This document shows, piece by piece, positions 7,108-11,438 of a DNA stretch of 11,438 bases. The stretch is from contig DAIDTN010000142.1 of assembly GCA_027457185.1 (NCBI GenBank), forward strand, positions 1 to 11,438. The letters run 5' to 3'. Both the position numbers and the translations under genes were made by a program. The DNA is from Burkholderiales bacterium. GTDB taxonomy: Bacteria > Pseudomonadota > Gammaproteobacteria > Burkholderiales > SG8-39. The notes under the pieces are model-generated. The model was not told the origin of the DNA, ran no database searches, and was given only the letters and a program-made list of their open reading frames with translations. The first letter of the stretch is position 1. Each line of letters opens with the position of its first letter.

Positions 7108-7140
7108 GGGGCGAGCCTCGCAGCCGCCCCTGGGTTATTT
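7108..7140 (+). terminator. candidate intrinsic terminator after the acyltransferase
   Basis: GGGGCG-A-GC (7108-7116) pairs with GCCGCCCC (7123-7130) around the loop CTCGCA. This is an eight-pair GC-rich stem with one bulged A, followed by TGGGTTATTTCTC. The T-stretch is interrupted, so strength is uncertain. Its place 28 bp after the lpxL stop and before a -10 element supports a transcript boundary. Confidence 0.45.
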
Positions 7141-7165
7141 CTCTCGCGGAGCGTATGACTGTAGT

Positions 7166-7171
7166 TATAAT
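7166..7171 (+). promoter_or_regulatory. candidate -10 box for the glycosyltransferase block
   Basis: A perfect TATAAT lies 35 bases before the GT4 ATG, in an otherwise GC-rich region. No good -35 hexamer is found 15-19 bases upstream, so an activator or another sigma-70 contact may be needed. Transcription would begin near 7178, with a leader of about 28 bases. Confidence 0.4.
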
Positions 7172-7206
7172 TGCCCGATGATTTTCACCCGCCGCCGCGA
7201 TCTCCC

Positions 7207-8289
7207 ATGCACATCGCTTTAATCAGCGCCGATTTCATGCCCAACGTGGGCGGTGTGGCGGCGCATGTCGCGGGTTTGGGCGGCGCGCTCGCCGCGCTCG
7301 GGCACAGCGTCCACATTGTCACTCTGCCGCTCGGCGCTCAGCGCGCACCGGAAAGTACCTGGCGGGGTATGACAGTACACCGGCCAAACCTGCCGAAAAT
7401 ACAGCCACTCTATTACCTGCTGCTGGAGCGCTGGCTGCAACGTCTGTTGGCGCATACGCCCGTCGACATCATCCATGTCCATGGTCTGCGTCCGCTGCAG
7501 GCGACGCGCCACCTCAAGTTGCCCGTGCTGTTCACCAATCATACCTCTGGATTTTTGCGCCGCCTCGACCAGGGCATACGCCAACAGCGACGTCTGGCGG
7601 CACGTATGGCACATCTGTGCCACGTCATCGCACCCAGCGCGGAGCTCGCCGCCGCCACGCAAAAAGTCGGCTTCGACGGCCCCGTCACTTTTATTCCCAA
7701 TGGCGTCGACACCGAGATCTTCCAACCCGGACCGACGGCGCATCGCAAGCAGTGGAACGTGGCGGCCGGCGAAACCGTCGTGCTGTTGGCACGGCGGCTG
7801 GTCGATAAGAACGGCGTGACAGTATTCGCGGCGGCGGCCGCGGACCTGCACGACCTGCCGGTCAGACTCGTGTTCGCCGGCGACGGTCCCGAGCGGGACA
7901 AAGTCAGCGCCATGCTGCGGCGCGCGCACATGCTCGACCGCGCACTGTTCCTCGGCAACGTACCCAACGCCGATATGCCGGACATTTACCGGGCCGCGGA
8001 CCTGTCGGTACTGCCGTCGTTCATGGAGGCCACCAGCATTACCGGGCTGGAATCCATGGCCTGCGGGCTGCCGCTGGTCGGGACGCGCGTCGGCGGAATT
8101 CCCGATCTGATCGAAGAGGGTGCGAGCGGCTTGCTGGTTCCGCCAGGCGATCCCGCCGCGCTGGAAAGCGCCATGCGCACACTGATCCTGGATCCTGCGC
8201 GTCGCCAAGCCATGGGCGCACGCGCGCGCGCGCGCCATCGAACGTTTCTCCTGGACGCGCATAGCCGCCGACACGCTCACGGTGTATGA
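7207..8289 (+). CDS. glycosyltransferase family 4 (C-terminus frameshifted as read)
   Basis: This is a GT-B glycosyltransferase of the GT4 type, probably adding a sugar to the LPS core or a related surface glycan in the cytoplasm. The start is ATG 7207: MHIALISADFMPNVGGVAAHV is the usual GT4 opening with its acceptor-side glycine loop. No clear ribosome site precedes it. The nucleotide-sugar domain contains FIPNGVDTEIFQPG, LARRLVDKNGV, FAGDGPERDKV and the EX7E motif in FMEATSITGLESMACGLP, followed by GTRVGGIPDLIEEGASGLLV. As read it has 360 residues and ends at TGA 8287-8289 with the atypical tail HRTFLLDAHSRRHAHGV. The expected last helix is encoded in another frame after the CG run at 8221-8235 (separate entry). 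All catalytic motifs precede the shift, so the read product could still fold. Sugar donor and acceptor are unknown. The gene follows its own candidate promoter. Confidence 0.88.
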   Translation: MHIALISADFMPNVGGVAAHVAGLGGALAALGHSVHIVTLPLGAQRAPESTWRGMTVHRPNLPKIQPLYYLLLERWLQRLLAHTPVDIIHVHGLRPLQATRHLKLPVLFTNHTSGFLRRLDQGIRQQRRLAARMAHLCHVIAPSAELAAATQKVGFDGPVTFIPNGVDTEIFQPGPTAHRKQWNVAAGETVVLLARRLVDKNGVTVFAAAAADLHDLPVRLVFAGDGPERDKVSAMLRRAHMLDRALFLGNVPNADMPDIYRAADLSVLPSFMEATSITGLESMACGLPLVGTRVGGIPDLIEEGASGLLVPPGDPAALESAMRTLILDPARRQAMGARARARHRTFLLDAHSRRHAHGV

Positions 8290-8314
8290 GCAGCACATAA
8301 GGAAAATGACGTGA
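8221..8314 (+). other. frameshift site and out-of-frame C-terminal end of the GT4 gene
   Basis: A run of seven CG units (8221-8235) is followed, from 8234 in a different frame, by codons for AIERFSWTRIAADTLTVYEQ then HIRKMT and TGA at 8312-8314. This reads like the normal C-terminal helix of GT4 enzymes (F-S-W then a long amphipathic helix). The literal frame ends earlier at 8289. Two more bases or four fewer in the CG run (for example eight units, or five) would join the frames. The cause may be a sequencing or assembly error, a real mutation, or reversible slippage. Confidence 0.75.
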
Positions 8315-8354
8315 CGAGGGCCTTGCTGATTCGTGGCGCACGAGGGTTCCAGTC

Positions 8355-9539
8355 ATGAAGATACTGCACGCCGCGAATTTCAGCCTGGCAAAATACGCAA
8401 TGGTCTATTACGCCACCGACCGCAAGCTCAGCAACGGGCTGATACGCAATGGCCACTTCGTCTATGACTTCAGCTACCGCGATGTCGCCAGAACCGAGTC
8501 ACCGCTGCACTCAAAACGCTTCGGCACGGGCCGCATGAACCGGCGGCTGATTGAAACCGCCGCCAACCTACAACCCGACTTGCTGTTGCTGGGCCACACC
8601 GAGATCATCACACCCGCAACCCTGGCGCGGATCAAGCGCGATCACCGGGGTATCCGCATTGCGCTCTGGTATGTGGACCCCCTGTACAATACCGGAAATC
8701 TACAGCACATTCTGAATCGTCTGGAAAATCTCGACGCGGTGTTCTGCACCACCGACGGCGATTTACTGGAACAATTCCGCAGCACCCGCAATACCGTCGC
8801 CTATATGCCGAACCCGGTGGATTCTTCCATAGAAACGCTGCGCAACGATATCAAAGAAGATTTCGACATCGACCTGCTGTTCTGCGGCCGCGACAAGGGC
8901 GAAGCGGAACGGGCGCAAACGTTGCGCCGTCTGCAACAGGGGCTGCGGGAGCTGCGGGTCACTGTCTGCGGCGCACTGAACCAGCCATTGGTGTTCGGCG
9001 CCGAGTACCTCGCCCTGCTGGACCGCAGCCGGATGGGACTGAATCTAAGCCGCAGGAACGACGTATACCGTTATTCGTCGGATCGCATCGCGCAACTGAC
9101 CGGCAACGGCCTGCTGACCTTCACGCCGGAAACTCCCGGCATGCGCGACCTTTATCGCGAAAACGAAGTGGTCTACTTCAGCGGCATCGACGAGCTCATC
9201 GACAAGGCGCGCCACTATCACCGGCATGACGACGAACGGCGGCGCACGGCGGCGGCGGGTCGCGCGCGCACCAGTGCTTCAACTCCACGCGCGTGGCGAA
9301 ATATCTCGTCGAAGCCAGCTTCGGCATGGCATACACAGAGCCTTATGAATGGACGCGGTAATGCGCCCGGCTCACGCCGACAGGCGTCACATACTGCTCA
9401 TCCGTTTCAGTTCCCTGGGCGACCTTGTCACCCTGGAGCCGACGTATCGCGCGTTGCGGCAATTTCACTGCAACGACCACATTATTTTTCTGACCTCCGC
9501 CGTCGGCCGGGAATTGTATGGCGACACCGCTTACTTTGA
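8355..9539 (+). CDS. CgeB-like glycosyltransferase (GT-B), native end probably at 9361
   Basis: This is a GT-B fold protein resembling the CgeB/Glyco_trans_1_2 group. The N-terminal half starts MKILHAANFSLAKYAM and holds PDLLLLGHTEIITP and ALWYVDPLYN, with FCTTDGD before the linker MPNPVD. The C-terminal half has DLLFCGRDKGE and RMGLNLSRRNDVYRYSSDRIAQLTGNG, then FTPETPGMRDLYRENEVVYF, typical of the family's donor domain. ATG 8355 is preceded by GAGGG at about nine bases. The literal frame runs to 9539, but residues after DDERRRTAAAGRAR no longer look like a protein of this family and overlap the next gene by about 180 bp. The proper end (see next entry) stops at 9361. With that correction the product has about 335 residues. 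Function is inferred from fold and neighbours: probably an LPS-core sugar transferase, with unknown donor and acceptor. Confidence 0.8.
   Translation: MKILHAANFSLAKYAMVYYATDRKLSNGLIRNGHFVYDFSYRDVARTESPLHSKRFGTGRMNRRLIETAANLQPDLLLLGHTEIITPATLARIKRDHRGIRIALWYVDPLYNTGNLQHILNRLENLDAVFCTTDGDLLEQFRSTRNTVAYMPNPVDSSIETLRNDIKEDFDIDLLFCGRDKGEAERAQTLRRLQQGLRELRVTVCGALNQPLVFGAEYLALLDRSRMGLNLSRRNDVYRYSSDRIAQLTGNGLLTFTPETPGMRDLYRENEVVYFSGIDELIDKARHYHRHDDERRRTAAAGRARTSASTPRAWRNISSKPASAWHTQSLMNGRGNAPGSRRQASHTAHPFQFPGRPCHPGADVSRVAAISLQRPHYFSDLRRRPGIVWRHRLL
9261..9361 (+). other. frameshift site and out-of-frame C-terminal end of the CgeB-like gene
   Basis: After CGCGCGCGC (9261-9269), the frame beginning at 9269 encodes HQCFNSTRVAKYLVEASFG then MAYTEPYEWTR and TAA at 9359-9361. 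The motif H-x-x-F-N-S-T-R-V-A is the usual closing helix of this family. The stop overlaps the ATG of the next gene as TAATG, the same coupling as hldE-hldD. The literal upstream frame misses this end. One extra base or two fewer in the CG run would join them. The good fit at both the protein and gene-junction level makes this the native end. Confidence 0.78.
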
Positions 9540-10422
9540 TCGCATTCTGGTCGACGACTGCGCCAAGCGCGTCGGCCTGCTCGCACACGCGCGGTGCTTG
9601 CAGCGGCAACTCGGAGCACAGCCATTCGACCTCATCTACAATCTCCAGGGCAGTTCACTCGCGCACCTGTTGGTGCTGCTGCTGCGCAAACGCCGCGTGA
9701 TCAACAAATCATCGAGTCTGTGGCACAAACTTCTCTCTATCAAGGTGGTCGGCAAGAGCGTGCCAGAACTGGTCGGCGCCGGCGGCTTCGATCAGCGTGT
9801 CGTGACGGATTATTTTCAGCAGGAGAAAAGCACGGTCATACAGCTCGGCACCGATCCGCAACTTGCCGAGCGCTACCGGCAAATACTGCATCAGGACGGC
9901 GCAACCCGGCCGGTAGCCGCACTCGCGCCCGGCGCCAGCCCACGCTGGGAAAGCAAGAAGTGGGGCGACCGGCATTACACCGAACTGGCGGTACGCTTGC
10001 AGGACGCGGGATTTCGGGTCATCGTCGTCGGCTCCGACCTGGAATCCGCCGCGGCACGACTGATCCTACTCCGCGCCGACGGGGCGCTCGACTTCACCGG
10101 CCAGACGCGCGTCGGCGAACTGAAAGCTCTGATCGGCAATTGCGACGTTTTCATCGGCACCGACAGCGGCCCGGCGCATATCGCCGCCGCTGTCGGCACA
10201 CCGACAGTCACACTCTTCGCAGCCACCCGCAGCAGCCACGGCGTGCAACACCACCCCTATCGGGGCGAACATATCAGCCTCTCAGCGGCGGGCGACGTCT
10301 GCCAAGTTTGCTATAATCCGCACTGCCCGAAGAGCCATGCATGCATGGCGACCATCCGCGTCGACAGCGTTTTACAAGCCGCTCTGCGACTGGCGCACCA
10401 GCATCCCGCACGCCTCCGATGA
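9361..10422 (+). CDS. glycosyltransferase family 9 (heptosyltransferase-like) with C-terminal cysteine cluster
   Basis: This second GT9 enzyme has 353 residues from ATG 9361; ATG 9349 is an alternative adding four. The N-terminus ILLIRFSSLGDLVTLEP carries the family Gly-Asp motif. The C-terminal domain has LAPGASPRWESKKW and IGTDSGPAHIAAAVGTPTVTLF, the standard ADP-sugar-binding loops. Near the end CQVCYNPHCPKSHACM places four cysteines at 314, 317, 322 and 328 (Cx2Cx4Cx5C). This pattern recurs in a subset of heptosyltransferases; a structural metal-binding role is plausible but not shown here. The preceding gene's restored stop overlaps its start as TAATG, so translation is probably coupled. 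It likely adds a further heptose to the core. Confidence 0.88.
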   Translation: MRPAHADRRHILLIRFSSLGDLVTLEPTYRALRQFHCNDHIIFLTSAVGRELYGDTAYFDRILVDDCAKRVGLLAHARCLQRQLGAQPFDLIYNLQGSSLAHLLVLLLRKRRVINKSSSLWHKLLSIKVVGKSVPELVGAGGFDQRVVTDYFQQEKSTVIQLGTDPQLAERYRQILHQDGATRPVAALAPGASPRWESKKWGDRHYTELAVRLQDAGFRVIVVGSDLESAAARLILLRADGALDFTGQTRVGELKALIGNCDVFIGTDSGPAHIAAAVGTPTVTLFAATRSSHGVQHHPYRGEHISLSAAGDVCQVCYNPHCPKSHACMATIRVDSVLQAALRLAHQHPARLR

Positions 10423-10455
10423 ACCAGAAGACCTCGGCTCAGAGACAAGCTGCCT

Positions 10456-11277
10456 GTGACTAAAAAAAACGCCCTCCCCCAGATATTGATAATCAGCCTC
10501 AAGCACTCCGTCGAGAGACGCCGCGCCATGGCTCGCCAGCTTGATGCGATGCACCTGGATTATACTTTCTACGATGCCGTCAATGGATCCGAACTCAACC
10601 CCGCTACCTTGCCGTCCTATTCGCAACTGCGTCGACGTCTGTGCTTCGGCCGCGACTTGACCAAAGGAGAACTGGGCTGTTTACTTTCGCACCGCGCAAT
10701 CTATCAACATATGGTCGATGCGCATCTCGAACACGCCATCGTTCTCGAGGATGATGCCATTCTTGAGAACGATTTTCCCGACGTCATCGACGCCCTGATG
10801 GCCGTTCCCATCAAATGGGATCTCATCCGTTTTCTGGCAAGCCCTAAGGCCTATCGGCAGGGCCGGGGCATCGGCGCACTTCGCGGGCCCTATTCCTTGA
10901 CCCGCCTGACGAAGGCGTACGGGGGCGCCTATGCTTATCTCCTGACCCGCCACGCCGCACGAACCTTATTGCGCCACATGCAAAGCAACTGGCTTCCGGT
11001 CGATATTCTGCACGGCCATGTATGGGAGACCGGCCTCGAAACATTCGCGGTTCGCCCGTCCCCGGTATCGCCCGACAACGTAATCGAATCCACGATTGGG
11101 GCAGTCCGCTTCGACAAGACACTCCAGCTTACCGGCTGGCAAAGAACCCTCTACCCTCTGACGAGAGCCGCATTCAAGATTTACGAACACATCGGCAAAC
11201 ATACCGCGTCCTGGCGCGCATGGCCCCGCGACATGCGTCTTCGGCGGCAGTTGCGGCATCCGGGTGGCACGCCATAG
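10456..11277 (+). CDS. glycosyltransferase family 25 (LPS glycosyltransferase)
   Basis: The protein has 273 residues of the GT25 family, which includes beta-1,4-galactosyltransferases that build LPS or lipooligosaccharide outer core in Neisseria and Haemophilus. Visible motifs are LIISLKHSVERR (11-22), YDAVNG (39-44), LTKGELGCLLSHR (68-80) and IVLEDDAILEND (95-106). The acidic LEDD at 97-100 is the metal and nucleotide-sugar site. YGGAYAYLLTRHAARTLL and a Pro-Val-Asp motif (WLPVDILHG) follow in the normal order. The start is GTG 10456, as no ATG precedes the first strand; the ribosome site is weak. A run of eight A lies at codons 3-5 (10462-10469). The gene's first part is visibly less GC-rich than the hld genes (single lines counted at 47-50% against 80% at 4921-4980). 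It is the last gene of the block. Donor sugar is unknown. Confidence 0.88.
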   Translation: MTKKNALPQILIISLKHSVERRRAMARQLDAMHLDYTFYDAVNGSELNPATLPSYSQLRRRLCFGRDLTKGELGCLLSHRAIYQHMVDAHLEHAIVLEDDAILENDFPDVIDALMAVPIKWDLIRFLASPKAYRQGRGIGALRGPYSLTRLTKAYGGAYAYLLTRHAARTLLRHMQSNWLPVDILHGHVWETGLETFAVRPSPVSPDNVIESTIGAVRFDKTLQLTGWQRTLYPLTRAAFKIYEHIGKHTASWRAWPRDMRLRRQLRHPGGTP

Positions 11278-11324
11278 CCGGCATGTGCGCGCCCAGCAAT
11301 GATTGAGCATTACGGTGATTGGAT

Positions 11325-11340
11325 GGCTTGTTTGCAAGCC
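11325..11340. terminator. small hairpin in the convergent spacer (weak terminator candidate)
   Basis: GGCTTG (11325-11330) and CAAGCC (11335-11340) pair perfectly around TTTG, in the 81-bp gap between GT25 and the minus-strand gene. No T-run follows on either strand, so termination is only suggested by position. Confidence 0.3.
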
Positions 11341-11358
11341 TGGGCATCGATCCTGACG

Positions 11359-11438
11359 CTAAACCGGGGTCTTGGTGATGGTCCGCATGGTGGACTCGAT
11401 CCACGCTTCCACATCGGCGATGATCTCGGCCGCCCGCC
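11359..11438 (-). CDS. C-terminal fragment of an unidentified protein
   Basis: On the minus strand the frame ending at TAG 11361-11359 is open to the window edge (25 codons). It reads like a real protein end, RAAEIIADVEAWIEST then MRTITKTPV: an amphipathic helix followed by a short tail. The other two minus-strand frames give Pro- and Arg-rich, non-protein-like text here. I do not recognise the family. It would be convergent with GT25. The start lies outside the window. Confidence 0.45.
   Translation of the reverse strand, partial: RAAEIIADVEAWIESTMRTITKTPV

Noticed and set aside
8221..8235. CG run as a Z-DNA or CRISPR-like repeat
   Set aside because: It is a short dinucleotide tract inside a coding region encoding Ala-Arg; there are no spaced repeats anywhere in the window.
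7219..8298. Minus-strand open frame of 359 codons opposite the GT4 gene
   Set aside because: Antisense shadow; composition is unlike a protein and the plus strand has EX7E and other GT4 motifs.
8221..9361. Programmed ribosomal frameshifting as the cause of the two C-terminal breaks
   Set aside because: The two shifts need different directions, and no slippery heptamer with a following pseudoknot or internal Shine-Dalgarno was seen; indel or sequence error fits better.

Overview
The window is a chromosomal lipopolysaccharide (LPS) inner-core locus of a GC-rich Gram-negative bacterium. TolC, WaaA, HldD, HldE and an LpxL-type acyltransferase all make or use an outer membrane. The gene order and the E. 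coli-like motifs suggest a Gammaproteobacterium, perhaps a free-living or environmental lineage. I infer this from motifs only and cannot name a genus.

Layout. (1) Positions 2-1292, plus strand: the C-terminal two thirds of a TolC outer-membrane channel, then an isochorismatase-like hydrolase that seems to start at ATT. (2) 1341-5079, minus strand: the operon hldE-hldD-waaA, which makes ADP-L-glycero-D-manno-heptose and attaches Kdo to lipid A. A strong hairpin lies between blocks 1 and 2 where they converge. (3) 5235-7080, plus strand, divergent from hldE: a GT9 heptosyltransferase-like gene overlapping an LpxL/HtrB-type acyltransferase. A candidate terminator follows. (4) 7207-11277, plus strand, behind a candidate TATAAT promoter: GT4, a CgeB-like glycosyltransferase, a second GT9 with a four-cysteine cluster, and GT25. 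This looks like the strain-variable core-sugar module. (5) 11359-11438, minus strand: the C-terminal end of an unidentified gene.

Together these genes make activated heptose, put Kdo on lipid A, complete its acylation and extend the core sugars. I see no RNA gene, CRISPR array, insertion sequence or phage gene, and no convincing new system. The strongest irregularities are two neighbouring glycosyltransferase genes (GT4 and CgeB-like) whose conserved C-termini continue in another frame after short CG-dinucleotide runs; a 73-bp block with inverted ends inside waaA that adds about 23 residues; a probable ATT start codon; two Asn replacements in a conserved HldE motif; and a stem-loop that holds a stop codon in its loop.
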